Of a DNA stretch of 64,000 bases, positions 33,845 to 43,529 are shown piece after piece (within the stretch, counting starts at the first letter, position 1; each line of letters opens with the position of its first letter). This DNA is from Allgaiera indica (lineage in GTDB: Bacteria; Pseudomonadota; Alphaproteobacteria; Rhodobacterales; Rhodobacteraceae): assembly GCF_900106675.1 (NCBI RefSeq), contig NZ_FNOB01000003.1, forward strand, positions 173,212 to 237,211. Reading direction: 5' to 3'. The position numbers and the translations under genes are program-made. The notes below the pieces were generated by a model. It did not search any database and was not told where the DNA came from. It worked only from the letters and a program-made list of their open reading frames with translations.

Positions 33845-35176
33845 TCAGGAATCCAGCCAGATCCCCGCAAGGGAGTTCGGTCCCGAAGCGGAGATTCTCA
33901 CCCGTCCGATCACGCCCGGCTTCGCCTTTGGGTGGGTGACGTGGACGGCGTGCAGATAGTCGGACTTGCCCACCATCTGCCCGGCCATCCGGCCCGGCTT
34001 TTCGATCAGGACCGAAACCTCGCGGCCGACCATGGCTTGCTGGGTCGCGCGCTGCTGTTCTGTCAGCAGTGCTTGCAGGCGCTGCAGGCGGTCGTCGGCC
34101 TCTGCGCCGGGCACTGCCGCGCGTTCGGCCGCAGGCGTGCCGGGGCGGGCGGAATATTTGAACGAGAATGCGGCGCCGAAACCCACGGAGCGCACCAGAT
34201 CCATCGTCGCCTGGAAATCCGCCTCGGTCTCGCCGGGAAAGCCGACGATGAAATCCGATGTCAGCAGGATATCGGGCCGGGCGGCGCGGATGCGTTCAAC
34301 CAGCCGCAGATAGGCCTCGGCCGTGTGCTTGCGGTTCATCGCCTTCAGGATCCTGTCGCTGCCCGACTGCACGGGAAGATGCAGATAGGGCATCAGCTTG
34401 GGCTCGTCTCCATGGGCGGCGATCAGCCCGTCGTCCATGTCGTTGGGATGCGAGGTGGTATAGCGGATCCGCGCCAGCCCCTCGATCGCCGCCAGATCGC
34501 GCACCAGACCGCCCAGGCCGCCGGGGTGGCCGTGATAGGCGTTGACGTTCTGGCCCAGCAGCGTGAGTTCGCGAACGCCGCGATCGACCAGGCCGCGGGC
34601 CTCGGACAGGATCCGTTCGGCCGGGCGCGAGACCTCTACGCCGCGGGTATAGGGCACGACGCAGAAGGCGCAGAACTTGTCGCAGCCTTCCTGCACGGTC
34701 AGGAAGGCCGACGGCCCGCGCGCGGGCTTTTCGCGGGCGGGGAGGTGGTCGAACTTGTCCTCGGCCGGGAAATCGGTGTCGACGGTCTTGCGGCCCTCGG
34801 CGGCGGCCCGGGCCATGTCGGGCAGGCGGTGATAGCTTTGCGGGCCGACCACCAGATCGACCAGCGGCATCCGGTTGAGGATCTCCTCGCCCTCGGCCTG
34901 GGCCACGCATCCCGCGACGCCGATCTTCAGGCCGGGCCGGGCCTCTTTCAGCGGGCGCAGGCGGCCAAGGTCGGAATAGACCTTCTCGGCGGCCTTCTCG
35001 CGGATGTGGCAGGTGTTGAGCAGCACCATGTCGGCCTCATCCGCGTTCTCGGTCGTGACATAGCCCTCGGCGCTCAGGGCCTCGGCCATGCGCTCGCTGT
35101 CATAGACGTTCATCTGGCAGCCGTAGGTCTTGATGAACAGCTTCTTCGGCGCCGTCTTGGTGCTGTCGTCGGCCAT
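33845..35176 (-). CDS. miaB: tRNA-2-methylthio-N6-dimethylallyladenosine synthase
   Basis: A 443-residue radical-SAM methylthiotransferase. The N-terminal cluster ligands are in [22 protein letters not shown] and VAGCVAQ; the radical-SAM triad is [17 protein letters not shown]; a TRAM domain ends the protein. It adds the 2-methylthio group to i6A37 in tRNA. ATG 35176 ([14 protein letters not shown]) is preferred to an earlier in-frame start. Located back to back with ybeZ across a 427-bp gap; in relatives the two genes are usual neighbours. Confidence 0.96.
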   Translation of the reverse strand: MADDSTKTAPKKLFIKTYGCQMNVYDSERMAEALSAEGYVTTENADEADMVLLNTCHIREKAAEKVYSDLGRLRPLKEARPGLKIGVAGCVAQAEGEEILNRMPLVDLVVGPQSYHRLPDMARAAAEGRKTVDTDFPAEDKFDHLPAREKPARGPSAFLTVQEGCDKFCAFCVVPYTRGVEVSRPAERILSEARGLVDRGVRELTLLGQNVNAYHGHPGGLGGLVRDLAAIEGLARIRYTTSHPNDMDDGLIAAHGDEPKLMPYLHLPVQSGSDRILKAMNRKHTAEAYLRLVERIRAARPDILLTSDFIVGFPGETEADFQATMDLVRSVGFGAAFSFKYSARPGTPAAERAAVPGAEADDRLQRLQALLTEQQRATQQAMVGREVSVLIEKPGRMAGQMVGKSDYLHAVHVTHPKAKPGVIGRVRISASGPNSLAGIWLDS

Positions 35177-35603
35177 GCGGGGCCCTCTGGGTGATGCAGC
35201 CGGCGTCCTAGCGCAATGGGGCCCGGCGCGCAACGGTTCTGGGGGGGGGCAGACTCAGGCAGGGCGGGCGCCTGGCCGCGGGGTGGTGCGACCCGGCGGG
35301 GGAGCGGCGCCATTTATGGCTGCAAGCCACTGCCTGCGCTGCCCCCCTGATCGAGGGCGTCAAAGCGCCAGCCCGCCGGGACGGGCAGGCGCCCGCCCTG
35401 CGCCCGGCGCGCGCGCACCGGGCGGAAACAGGGCTTGGCGGTGTGTCGACTACGCACATGGCCTGCGCCCCGTGATGCGCAAAGCTTGGCCAGTTTCGTC
35501 ACAGCCGCTTCAAAATTGCGGACTACCTCTTGCGTTGTGGCCCTGTGAGGCCCACCATACCTGTGTGGGCTGGATGCTCCGGCCCGGTTGAGAGGAGACC
35601 TGC
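35177..35603. other. 427-bp intergenic region between miaB and ybeZ
   Basis: GC-rich, with nine G in a row at 35241-35249. It should hold promoters for both divergent genes. The ybeZ Shine-Dalgarno sequence GAGGAGA is at 35591-35597. No RNA gene, repeat copy or convincing small gene was seen. Confidence 0.5.
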
Positions 35604-36620
35604 TTGGGCATCAGCGCGCTGACTCCCCCGCCCGTCCCGGAAGACGTTCACGAAACGCTTCTGGAATTTCCCGACAATCGCCTGCTGATCGGCCTGTGCG
35701 GTGAGTTCGATCGCAACCTGGCCCAGATCGAGCACCAGCTTGAGGTGCAGATTCTGAGGCGTGGCAATCAGTTGGCCCTGATCGGGCCGGGGGCGGCGCG
35801 AAACCAGGCCGAGGAGGTTCTGCGTGGGCTTTATGCGCGGCTCGAGGCCGGGCGCGGCGTGGAAAGCGGCGATATCGACGCGGCGATCCGGCTGGGCGAT
35901 CCGATCTTCGAGACCCCGGGCCGCGGCGGCGCCGAAAGCCAGCTGGAGATGTTCCAGGGCGGGCGCGTCGAGATCCGTACCCGCAAGAAGATCGTCGAAC
36001 CCCGGACCGAGGCGCAGAAGGCCTATGTCAAGGCGCTGTATGGGAATGAACTGGGCTTCGGCATCGGCCCCGCCGGCACCGGCAAGACCTATCTGGCCGT
36101 GGCGGTGGGGGTGTCGATGCTGATCGGCGGCCATGTCGACCGAATCATCCTGTCGCGCCCCGCCGTCGAGGCGGGAGAGCGGCTGGGCTTTCTGCCCGGC
36201 GACATGAAGGAGAAGGTCGATCCCTACATGCAGCCGCTGTATGACGCGCTGAACGATTTCCTGCCCTCCAAGCAGCTTGCCAAGATGATGGAGGAAAAGA
36301 CCATCGAGATCGCGCCCCTGGCCTTCATGCGCGGCCGCACGCTGTCGGGCGCCTTCGTGGTGCTGGACGAGGCCCAGAACGCCACCTCGATGCAGATGAA
36401 GATGTTCCTGACCCGGCTTGGCGAAGGGTCGCGCATGGTGATCACCGGCGACCGCACCCAGGTGGACCTGCCGCGCGGCATGGCCTCGGGCCTGGCCGAG
36501 GCCGAGCGGATCCTGGGCGACGTGAAGGGTGTCAGTTTCAACTACTTCACCGCCAAGGACGTGGTGCGCCACCCGCTGGTCGCGCGGATCATCGAAGCCT
36601 ATGAGAAGGTCGAGGGGTAG
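35604..36620 (+). CDS. ybeZ: PhoH-like ATPase (YbeZ)
   Basis: A 338-residue P-loop NTPase. Walker A is GPAGTGKTYLAVA, Walker B is FVVLDEAQNAT, and RPAVEAGERLGFLPGD is the PhoH signature. The N-terminal KH-like domain (about 20-110) suggests RNA binding. It works with YbeY in ribosome maturation. Translation starts at TTG 35604, seven bases after GGAGA; no ATG is suitably placed. First gene of ybeZ-ybeY-corC-lnt. Confidence 0.94.
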   Translation: MGISALTPPPVPEDVHETLLEFPDNRLLIGLCGEFDRNLAQIEHQLEVQILRRGNQLALIGPGAARNQAEEVLRGLYARLEAGRGVESGDIDAAIRLGDPIFETPGRGGAESQLEMFQGGRVEIRTRKKIVEPRTEAQKAYVKALYGNELGFGIGPAGTGKTYLAVAVGVSMLIGGHVDRIILSRPAVEAGERLGFLPGDMKEKVDPYMQPLYDALNDFLPSKQLAKMMEEKTIEIAPLAFMRGRTLSGAFVVLDEAQNATSMQMKMFLTRLGEGSRMVITGDRTQVDLPRGMASGLAEAERILGDVKGVSFNYFTAKDVVRHPLVARIIEAYEKVEG

Positions 36621-36695
36621 GGGCGCGATGCCGCAGTTTCCACCGAACCGCGCCGTGGTGCGCGCAGGTTTGCCCTTCGCGCTGTCCGCCCGCGC

Positions 36696-37274
36696 ATGAG
36701 CCTGGATATCGTCATGGAAGATCCGCGCTGGGAGGCGCTGGATCTTGAGGAACTGGCCGAACGTGCCGTTGCCGCCGCGCTGGGGGGGGCGGGTCTCGAC
36801 CCGGCCATGGCCGAGGCCACGCTTCTGGCCTGCGACGACGCGCGCATCGCCGTGCTGAACGCCGATTTCCGCGACAAGCCCACCCCCACCAACGTGCTGT
36901 CCTGGCCCGCGGCCGAACGCGGCGCGGACCGTCCCGGCGGTGCCCCCCAGGCGCCCGAACCGGATGCCTTCGGCGCGTTGGAACTGGGTGACATGGCGAT
37001 TTCGTGGGATACCTGCACCCGCGAGGCAACCGAGCAGGACAAATCCCTGCGCGATCATGTGACCCACCTGATCGTTCATGCCACCTTGCATCTTCTGGGC
37101 TATGATCACATTGACGCGGCCGATGCCGCGCTGATGGAAGGTCTGGAAGTGCGCATACTTGCAAGCCTGGGTATCGCGGACCCATATGCCGAAGCGGGCC
37201 CGGCCCCGCGATCGGACGATCCGGCCCCGGGCGATTTGGAAAGGACCGATGGACAGTCGCAGCGAAGGATCTAG
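36696..37274 (+). CDS. ybeY: Endoribonuclease YbeY
   Basis: A 192-residue zinc RNase that processes 16S rRNA. The metal motif HxxxHxxxxxH is complete in HLIVHATLHLLGYDH. The preceding NVLSWP strand is also typical. The protein has a C-terminal extension of some 30 residues, Pro/Asp-rich, beyond the family core, and its last codons overlap the start of the next gene by 26 bp. 75 bp separates it from ybeZ. Confidence 0.95.
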   Translation: MSLDIVMEDPRWEALDLEELAERAVAAALGGAGLDPAMAEATLLACDDARIAVLNADFRDKPTPTNVLSWPAAERGADRPGGAPQAPEPDAFGALELGDMAISWDTCTREATEQDKSLRDHVTHLIVHATLHLLGYDHIDAADAALMEGLEVRILASLGIADPYAEAGPAPRSDDPAPGDLERTDGQSQRRI

Positions 37275-38175
37275 CGCGGCGCATGGCGCGCAGGATCTCG
37301 ATCCCCCCGAACCCCCCGGCTTCTTCAGCCGCCTTTTCTCGGCCCTCTCCCCTGGCGAGGCGGAAACCTCTCCGGCCACACGTTCGGCGCCCGCGCCCGA
37401 CACGCCCGCGCCGCAGGCCGCGTTCGGCATTTCGAACCTGCGCCGCCTGCGGGTCGACGATGTCGCGATTCCGAAGGCCGAGATCACCGCCGTCCCGGTC
37501 GAGATCGGCAAGGAGGCGTTGGTCGAGGTGTTCCGCGAACACGGCTTCTCGCGGCTGCCGGTCTACAAGGGCACGCTGGACAAGCCGCTGGGGCTGGTGC
37601 TGCTGAAGGACCTGGCGCTGACCTACGGCTTCGGCAATTCGGGCGGGCGGTTCAGCCTGCGCAAGCTGTTGCGCCCGGTGCTTTACGCGCCGCCCTCGAT
37701 GCCGGTGGGCGTGCTTTTGCAGAAGATGCAGAAGGAACGCGTGCACATGGCGCTGGTGATCGATGAATATGGCGGCGTCGACGGGCTGGTGACGATCGAG
37801 GACCTGATCGAGACGGTGATCGGCGAGATCGAGGATGAGCATGACGATACCTCCGACACCTATTGGCAGTTGGAAAAGCCCGGCGCCTATATCGTTCAGG
37901 CCCGCGCGCCGCTGGATGAATTCGAGGCCGAGACGGGCCTCGACCTGAGCGTCGAGGGCGAGGACGAGGAAGAGGTCGACACGCTGGGCGGCCTGGTTTT
38001 CCTGATGTGCGGCCGGGTTCCCGCGCGGGGCGAGGTGATCCGTCACGAAAGCGGCGCCGAATTCGAGGTGATCGACGCCGATCCGCGCCGCATCAAGCGG
38101 CTGCGCGTGCGGCTGCCCGGCAGTGCCCCGGCCGCCTCTGCTTCGCCGGCGCCCCCCCCTGAAAAGGACGGGTGA
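37249..38175 (+). CDS. CorC/HlyC-family CBS-domain protein
   Basis: A 308-residue soluble protein with two CBS domains (about 60-185; e.g. MALVIDEYGGVDGLVTIEDLIE) and a C-terminal transporter-associated domain. It lacks the CNNM/DUF21 membrane part, as E. coli CorC does. The N-terminus (about 1-55) is disordered. CorC has a role in Mg2+/Co2+ efflux. ATG 37249 has GGAAAGGA before it and lies inside the end of ybeY. Stop codon directly touches the lnt ATG. Confidence 0.9.
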   Translation: MDSRSEGSSAAHGAQDLDPPEPPGFFSRLFSALSPGEAETSPATRSAPAPDTPAPQAAFGISNLRRLRVDDVAIPKAEITAVPVEIGKEALVEVFREHGFSRLPVYKGTLDKPLGLVLLKDLALTYGFGNSGGRFSLRKLLRPVLYAPPSMPVGVLLQKMQKERVHMALVIDEYGGVDGLVTIEDLIETVIGEIEDEHDDTSDTYWQLEKPGAYIVQARAPLDEFEAETGLDLSVEGEDEEEVDTLGGLVFLMCGRVPARGEVIRHESGAEFEVIDADPRRIKRLRVRLPGSAPAASASPAPPPEKDG

Positions 38176-39699
38176 ATGCGGCTTCCCAAGGCTGTGAAGG
38201 CGCCGGCGCGCCCGCACTGGCGCGCGCTGGGGCTGGCGATGCTGATCGGCGTGGGCGCGGCCACCGGCCAGGCGCCGCTGGGCTGGTGGTGGGGCACGCT
38301 GCTGTCGCTGGGGGGGCTGACCTGGCTGCTGGCGCGGCAGTCGCGGCTGTCGCACGCGGTCTGGCTGGGCTGGTTCGCGGGGGCGGGGCAATTCGCGGCC
38401 GCGATGTACTGGATCGTCGATCCCTTCCTGGTGGATCCGGCGCGCGATGGCTGGATGGCGCCGTTCGCGCTGTTGTTCATGTCCTTCGGGCTGGCGCTGT
38501 TCTGGGCGCTGGCGGCGGGCGTGGGTCATGCGCTGGGCCGCGGGCCGCGCAGCCGCGCGCTGGCGTTCGCCGTGGCGCTGGCGGGGGCGGATCTGATGCG
38601 CTCGTATGTGCTGACGGGGTTCCCCTGGGGGCTGGTCGGTCATGTCTGGGTGGGCACCTGGGCGGCGCAGGCGGATATCTTCCTGGGTCCCGTGGGCCTT
38701 AGCTTGATGACCACGCTGGCTGCCGCGCTGCCGCTGGCCGTGGGCCGGATCCGCGGCACCGCCGCCTCGACCTTTCTGCTGGGGGCGGCGATGGTGTTCG
38801 GCGCCTGGCGGGTCGGGCAGCCGATCCCGCCGCGCGCCCATCCGATCGAGGTGCGGCTGGTGCAGCCCAACGCCACGCAGGATCTGAAGTGGAACAGCCA
38901 TTGGCAGCGCATCTTCTGGGACCGGATGCTGGATGACACCGCCGCGCCGGTGAAGCCGGGCGCGCCGCCGCTGGATCTGATCGTCTGGCCCGAAACCTCG
39001 GCCCCCTTCCTTTTGAACGATCCCGGCCCGGGGCTGCGGATCATGCGCGACGCGGCGCATGGCGTGCCGCTGGCCTTCGGTGTCCAGCGCGGCGCCGACG
39101 GGCGGTATTACAATTCCCTGGCGGTGATGGACGCGCAGGGCACGATCGAGACCGTCTATGACAAGTGGCATCTGGTGCCCTTCGGCGAATACATCCCCTT
39201 CGGTGACGTACTGGCGAAGGTCGGCATCACCGCCTTCGCCGCGCAGCTTGGCAACGGCTTCACGCCGGGGGTTGGGGCGCGGATCCTCGACCTTGGGCCG
39301 AAGATCGGCAAGGTGCTGCCGCTGATTTGCTACGAGGCGATCTTTCCCCAGGACCTGCGCGCCGCCCCGGGCCGGGCCAACTGGATCTTGCAGGTGACGA
39401 ACGATGCCTGGTTCGGCACCTTCGCCGGGCCCTACCAGCACCTTGCCCAGACGCGGCTGCGCGCGATCGAGGAAGGCCTGCCCTTCCTGCGCGCCGCCAA
39501 TACCGGCGTCTCGGCGGTGATCGACCCCTATGGCCGCGTGGTGGCGTCGCTGCCGCTGAACACGGCGGGTTATCTGGATGCCGCGGTGCCGGGCGCGCTG
39601 GCCGAGCCGCCCTATGCCCGCTGGGGCGACGGGCCGGTGCTGGCGCTGATCCTCGCGGCGCTGGCCGGTATCGGCTGGGCCGCGCGCAGGCGGGCCTAG
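38176..39699 (+). CDS. lnt: Apolipoprotein N-acyltransferase
   Basis: A 507-residue inner-membrane enzyme that adds the third acyl chain to lipoproteins. N-terminal helices occupy about 15-200; the nitrilase-like domain has the Glu-Lys-Cys triad: Glu in IVWPETSAPF, Lys in YDKWHLVPFGEYIPF, and Cys in PLICYEAIFP. One helix at the C-terminus (LALILAALAGIGW). The start is the ATG directly after the corC TGA. Consistent with the several lipoproteins in this window. Confidence 0.95.
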   Translation: MRLPKAVKAPARPHWRALGLAMLIGVGAATGQAPLGWWWGTLLSLGGLTWLLARQSRLSHAVWLGWFAGAGQFAAAMYWIVDPFLVDPARDGWMAPFALLFMSFGLALFWALAAGVGHALGRGPRSRALAFAVALAGADLMRSYVLTGFPWGLVGHVWVGTWAAQADIFLGPVGLSLMTTLAAALPLAVGRIRGTAASTFLLGAAMVFGAWRVGQPIPPRAHPIEVRLVQPNATQDLKWNSHWQRIFWDRMLDDTAAPVKPGAPPLDLIVWPETSAPFLLNDPGPGLRIMRDAAHGVPLAFGVQRGADGRYYNSLAVMDAQGTIETVYDKWHLVPFGEYIPFGDVLAKVGITAFAAQLGNGFTPGVGARILDLGPKIGKVLPLICYEAIFPQDLRAAPGRANWILQVTNDAWFGTFAGPYQHLAQTRLRAIEEGLPFLRAANTGVSAVIDPYGRVVASLPLNTAGYLDAAVPGALAEPPYARWGDGPVLALILAALAGIGWAARRRA

Positions 39700-39764
39700 C
39701 CACCGCATTGCGGCATTCCCTCTGCCGCGCGGCTGTGACATGGTCGCGGCCAGGAGGAACGCCC

Positions 39765-40451
39765 ATGACCATCACCACCTGCATCTTCGACGCCTACGGC
39801 ACGCTATTCGATGTGACCTCCGCGGCCCGCGGGGCGGCACAGGAGCCCGGCTTTGAGGCGCTGCGCGAGATCTGGCCGCGCCTGGCCGAGGATTGGCGGC
39901 GCAAGCAGGTCGAATACACCTGGCTGCGCGCGATCACCGGGGCGCACACGGATTTCTGGCAAGTCACCGGCGACGGGCTCGACTGGGCGATGGAGGCCGC
40001 GGGCCTGTCGGACCCGGCGCTGCGCGACCGCCTGATGGCGCTGTACGAGGAGCTTTCGGCCTATCCGGAAGTGCCGGAGATGCTGGCGGAACTGAAACAG
40101 GCGGGTCTTGCCACCGCGATCCTGTCGAATGGCGCTCCGAAGATGCTGGCCGCCGCCGTGGCCTCGGCCGGGATCGGAGACCGCCTGGACGACGTGCTGT
40201 CGGTCGAAAGCTGCGGCATCTTCAAGCCCGCGCGCCAGGTCTATGACATGGTCGGCACGCGCTTCGGCTGCACCCCGGATCAGGTGCTGTTCGTGTCCTC
40301 GAACGGCTGGGATGCCACGGCGGCGACAGGCTATGGCTTTCACACCGCCTGGGTCAACCGCGCCGGTCAGCCGGTCGAGCGGATGCCCTGGCGTCCGCAG
40401 ACGATCCTGACCGATCTGACCGGCATTCCCGATCTGGCAAAATCGCTATGA
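39765..40451 (+). CDS. HAD-family haloacid dehalogenase, type II
   Basis: A 228-residue L-2-haloacid dehalogenase-like protein. Nucleophile D9 is in FDAYGTLFD; YTWLRAITGAHTDFWQVT provides the conserved Arg region; ILSNGAP has Ser and Asn; IFKPA the Lys; and FVSSNGWDATAA the Ser, Asn and Asp of this enzyme class. It would hydrolyse short 2-haloalkanoates, though many relatives act on phosphates. AGGAGGAAC precedes the ATG. Its stop overlaps the next ATG by 4 bp, so it is coupled to an alpha/beta hydrolase, as in some dehalogenation loci. Confidence 0.87.
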   Translation: MTITTCIFDAYGTLFDVTSAARGAAQEPGFEALREIWPRLAEDWRRKQVEYTWLRAITGAHTDFWQVTGDGLDWAMEAAGLSDPALRDRLMALYEELSAYPEVPEMLAELKQAGLATAILSNGAPKMLAAAVASAGIGDRLDDVLSVESCGIFKPARQVYDMVGTRFGCTPDQVLFVSSNGWDATAATGYGFHTAWVNRAGQPVERMPWRPQTILTDLTGIPDLAKSL

Positions 40452-41272
40452 CCCAAAGCTTCACCACCGACGACGGCGCCCATATCGCCTATGACGACCA
40501 GGGCGCCGGCCTGCCGCTTCTGTGCCTGCCGGGCCTGACCCGCACGATGGGCGATTTCGCCTATATGATGCCGCATCTGCCGCCTTGCCGGGTGATCCGC
40601 GTGGATTACCGCGGCCGCGGGGCGTCGGATTTCACCGGGGCGCAGACCTATACCGTGCCGCGCGAGGCGCAGGATGCGCTGCAATTGCTTGATCATCTGG
40701 GCGTCGAGAAGGCCGCCGTTCTGGGCACCTCGCGCGGGGGGCTGATCGGCATGTATCTGGCCGCCACCGCCAAGGATCGGCTTTTGGGCCTGTGTCTCAA
40801 CGACGTCGGCCCCAAGCTGGAGATGGCGGGTCTGCAGCGGATCCAGGATTACGTCGGCCGCAACCCCGCGGCGAAGACGCTGGACCAGCTGGCTGCGGCG
40901 CTGCCCTCCAGCCTGCCGGAATTTAAGGGCGTGCCCGAAAGCCGCTGGCGCGACGAGGCCGCCTTGCATTACCGCGTTTCGCCCGATGGCTTGCGCATCA
41001 CCTACGATCCGGCACTGCGCGAGGCGTTCCAATCGGCGCTGCCCGCGGCGGCCAAGGACGCCTGGCCGCTGTTCGAGGCGACACAGGGCTTGCCGCTGGC
41101 GCTGATCCGGGGGGCGAATTCGGATCTTCTCAGTGCCGAAACCGCGGCCGAGATGCGCCGGCGTCGTCCCGACATGTTGTTCGCGGAAGTTCCCGGGCGC
41201 GGCCACATCCCCTTCCTCGATGAGCCTGAAGCGGTCGATCTGCTGAAGCGTTTCTTGGCCGCGCTGGGTTGA
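40448..41272 (+). CDS. Alpha/beta hydrolase
   Basis: A 274-residue alpha/beta-fold hydrolase. Nucleophile elbow GTSRGG (S95), acid Asp in IRGANSDLLS and His in GRGHIPF form the triad; the oxyanion region is LPGLTR. Substrate cannot be read from sequence. Translationally coupled to the dehalogenase-like gene, which hints at sequential action on a halogenated or ester compound, but this is inference. Nothing shows a terminator before the Hint-domain gene. Confidence 0.88.
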   Translation: MTQSFTTDDGAHIAYDDQGAGLPLLCLPGLTRTMGDFAYMMPHLPPCRVIRVDYRGRGASDFTGAQTYTVPREAQDALQLLDHLGVEKAAVLGTSRGGLIGMYLAATAKDRLLGLCLNDVGPKLEMAGLQRIQDYVGRNPAAKTLDQLAAALPSSLPEFKGVPESRWRDEAALHYRVSPDGLRITYDPALREAFQSALPAAAKDAWPLFEATQGLPLALIRGANSDLLSAETAAEMRRRRPDMLFAEVPGRGHIPFLDEPEAVDLLKRFLAALG

Positions 41273-41361
41273 CGTCACGGCCAGGGAACGAACCGCCCCG
41301 GCGCCAACGGGTCTGCCCCGTCCCGTCCTGCTGGCCCGGTCCCGTCCCGGCGCCGCGACAT

Positions 41362-41406
41362 ATTGTTCCCATTTTCGGCCAATCATGTTACAAAATTGGA
41401 AACAAT
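41362..41406. promoter_or_regulatory. A/T-rich imperfect inverted repeat upstream of Hint gene
   Basis: ATTGTTCCCATTTT (41362-41375) and AAAATTGGAAACAAT (41392-41406) are near-mirror arms around a 16-base centre. This is one of few A/T-rich spots here and lies 26 bp before the chosen ATG, so it may be an operator or promoter. Confidence 0.4.
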
Positions 41407-41431
41407 AGCGCGATCGAGGCGGCAGACAGGC

Positions 41432-42559
41432 ATGCAGAGGGGAAGTCGCGGCATCTTCGTCATTTCATGGGCGCAGACCGAAGTGGACGGTGTGCAGGGC
41501 GCGCCGCGCGGGCTTTTGACGACGGGCGCCACCTGGCGCTGGCATGGTTCCGCGCTGCGCGTGGACGGGCCGCAATCGCTTCTGGTGCTGCAGGGGGATC
41601 CCGCCGGGGACGCGCTTCGCCGCCGCGCGATGCGCTCGGCATCGCGGCTGGGTCGGGCGCCGGCGGCGGACCGCCGCACGGATCTGGCCGGCCCCGCCCC
41701 GCGTCTCGCGCCGGAAGATCTGCCGCCCTCGGATCGGGCCATCGTGCTGACCGACGGGCGGCACAGCTATGAGGCGCTGCTGATCCCGGCGACGGATGCG
41801 GCGCCGGACGCCGCGTGGGAAGGAGCGTACACTGACACGCCGTGCGGCGATCTTCTGGCTTTCGACGGGGCGTTGCCCCCCGCCGGAGCAGAGCTTTGGG
41901 TGGTGCGCGGCGCCCGACCGCCGATGCGCCCCCGGGTGGCCGGGCGGGCGGGGCTTGCGGCGCTGATCTGCTTCACCCCGGGCACCGAGATCGCCACCCC
42001 GCGCGGGCCCCGGCGGATCGAGGCGCTGATGCCGGGCGACCGGATCCTGACCAAGGACAACGGCCCGCAGCCCGTGGTCTGGACCGGGCGGCGGCGGTTG
42101 TCGGGCGCGCGCCTCTATGCCCAGCCCGAGTTGCGTCCGATCCGGTTTCGTGCCGGCGCCTTCGGTATCGGCCGTCCCGATCCCGACCTGCTGGTTTCAC
42201 CGCGCCACCGGATGCTGGTGCGCGGCCCGGCGGCAGGGGCGCTGTTCAACGCGCCCGAAGTTCTGGTCGCGGCGCAGGATCTGGTGGATGGCGGCGCGAT
42301 CAGCGTCGATGGACGGCTGGCCGAGGTCACCTATGTCCATATCCTGCTGGAGCGGCACCAGATCATCTGGGCCAACGGGCTGGAGACCGAAAGCTTCCAT
42401 CCTTCTGGCGGCGCGCTGGAGACGCTTGGCGCCGAAGACCGCGCCGCGCTGTTCGCTGCCTGGCCCGATCTGGCGTGGACCCCGCAGGCCTATGGCGATT
42501 TCGCGCGGCGCGAGCTGTCCGCGCCCGAGGCCGCGATCCTGCGCCACGACGCCGCCTGA
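41432..42559 (+). CDS. Hint-domain protein
   Basis: A 375-residue protein with a Hint (Hedgehog/intein) fold from about residue 175: CFTPGTEIATPRGPRRIE starts the domain, with the Cys that begins autocleavage, and LVSPRHRMLVRG supplies the block-B-like His. VTYVHILLERHQIIWANGLE ends it. Many Rhodobacteraceae proteins carry this domain after repeat regions; here the N-terminal half is short and shows no known repeats. Whether it self-processes is unknown. ATG 41432 is one of several possible starts. Confidence 0.82.
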   Translation: MQRGSRGIFVISWAQTEVDGVQGAPRGLLTTGATWRWHGSALRVDGPQSLLVLQGDPAGDALRRRAMRSASRLGRAPAADRRTDLAGPAPRLAPEDLPPSDRAIVLTDGRHSYEALLIPATDAAPDAAWEGAYTDTPCGDLLAFDGALPPAGAELWVVRGARPPMRPRVAGRAGLAALICFTPGTEIATPRGPRRIEALMPGDRILTKDNGPQPVVWTGRRRLSGARLYAQPELRPIRFRAGAFGIGRPDPDLLVSPRHRMLVRGPAAGALFNAPEVLVAAQDLVDGGAISVDGRLAEVTYVHILLERHQIIWANGLETESFHPSGGALETLGAEDRAALFAAWPDLAWTPQAYGDFARRELSAPEAAILRHDAA

Positions 42560-42576
42560 CGCGCACGGCGCCGGTT

Positions 42577-43086
42577 CTAGGCGACCTCCGGTCCGGGCCC
42601 ATAGGCGATCGCCAGGATTTCCAGCTCGGTCACGCCGCCGGGGCGTTTCCAGGCGATCACATCGCCCACACCCGCACCGATCAGGGTGCGTGCCAGCGGG
42701 GCCTGCGGGGTGATCCAGCCGCGTGCGCCGTCGGCCTCGTCCTCGCCGACGATGCGAAAATGCCGTTCGCTGCCGTCGGATTCGGCCAGGGTGACGGTGG
42801 CGCCGAAGGCGACCTCGTTGCGCGGCTGGGCGGCGGGATCGACCAGGATCGCGCTTTTCAACCGGGCCTCAAGATAACGGATGTCGCGCTCGGCCGCGGC
42901 CTCGGGCAGCTTGTCGAGCCGCTCCTGCCGGCCCCGCAGCGCCATCAGCCGCGCCTGCGCCTCGGCCAGCCGGGCGCGCAGCGCCGCCAGCCCCGAGGGT
43001 GTGACGAAATTCGGATGCGGGCTGATCGGCAGGTCGGGCAGGGGGGCGTTGTCGGGCCCGTCCTCCTTGACGAAGGCGCGGCTCAT
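42577..43086 (-). CDS. GreA/GreB-family transcription elongation factor
   Basis: A 169-residue protein with an N-terminal coiled coil (LAALRARLAEAQARLMALRGRQ, about 32-80) followed by an FKBP-like domain ending ARTLIGAGVGDVIAWKRPGG. This is the Gre pattern: the coiled coil enters the secondary channel of RNA polymerase to rescue stalled complexes. The start MSRAFVKEDG is typical of alphaproteobacterial GreB-like proteins. The ATG overlaps the NUDIX stop in ATGA, so they are co-translated. Confidence 0.87.
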   Translation of the reverse strand: MSRAFVKEDGPDNAPLPDLPISPHPNFVTPSGLAALRARLAEAQARLMALRGRQERLDKLPEAAAERDIRYLEARLKSAILVDPAAQPRNEVAFGATVTLAESDGSERHFRIVGEDEADGARGWITPQAPLARTLIGAGVGDVIAWKRPGGVTELEILAIAYGPGPEVA

Positions 43087-43529
43087 TTCAGGATCACCTC
43101 CAGCGGGTCGTAAAGCAGCCCCTCGCCCCAGGCGGCCGGACCCAGGCTGTCGGGTTTGTGGCGCAGGCGGGCCAGTTCCTCGCGGGTGACGAAGCGGCGG
43201 TGGCTGACCACGCCCTCGGGGTCGCGCCACGTCTCGGGCATCGGGCCCCGGGCGGTGCAGCGGAAATAGATGTCGACCTGGTGAAAGCCGGTGTCGGGGT
43301 CGTGGAATTCGTTGACCAGCGCCGGGGCGCCGACGGTCACGGTCAGGCCGGTTTCCTCCTGCATCTCGCGGATCAGGTTGTCGGGCAGCGAGGTGCCGGG
43401 CTCGACCCCGCCGCCGGGGGCGCACCACAGGTCCAGCCGGGCGCCGGGATAGGCGTTCACGATCAAGAGCCGGTCCCGCGCGTCATGCAGTAGCGCGCGG
43501 ACGGCGATGCGGGGGCTGCGCGATTTCAT
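43083..43529 (-). CDS. NUDIX hydrolase
   Basis: A 148-residue NUDIX protein. The box is GGGVEPGTSLPDNLIREMQE followed by ETGL, giving the REUxEExGU core; the usual Glu after the second Gly is Thr. Substrate is some nucleoside diphosphate derivative, not identifiable. Its stop overlaps the Gre-factor start. The 225-bp gap to the divergent PuuD-like gene probably holds its promoter. Confidence 0.9.
   Translation of the reverse strand: MKSRSPRIAVRALLHDARDRLLIVNAYPGARLDLWCAPGGGVEPGTSLPDNLIREMQEETGLTVTVGAPALVNEFHDPDTGFHQVDIYFRCTARGPMPETWRDPEGVVSHRRFVTREELARLRHKPDSLGPAAWGEGLLYDPLEVILK

Noticed and set aside
36712..39741. About 1000-codon minus-strand frame opposite ybeY-corC-lnt
   Set aside because: His/Arg/Gln-rich low-complexity translation with no motifs; the plus-strand genes are certain.
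42577..43428. Apparent fusion of NUDIX-region sequence to the Gre factor
   Set aside because: The upstream residues are the NUDIX gene in another frame; the ATGA overlap shows two separate genes.
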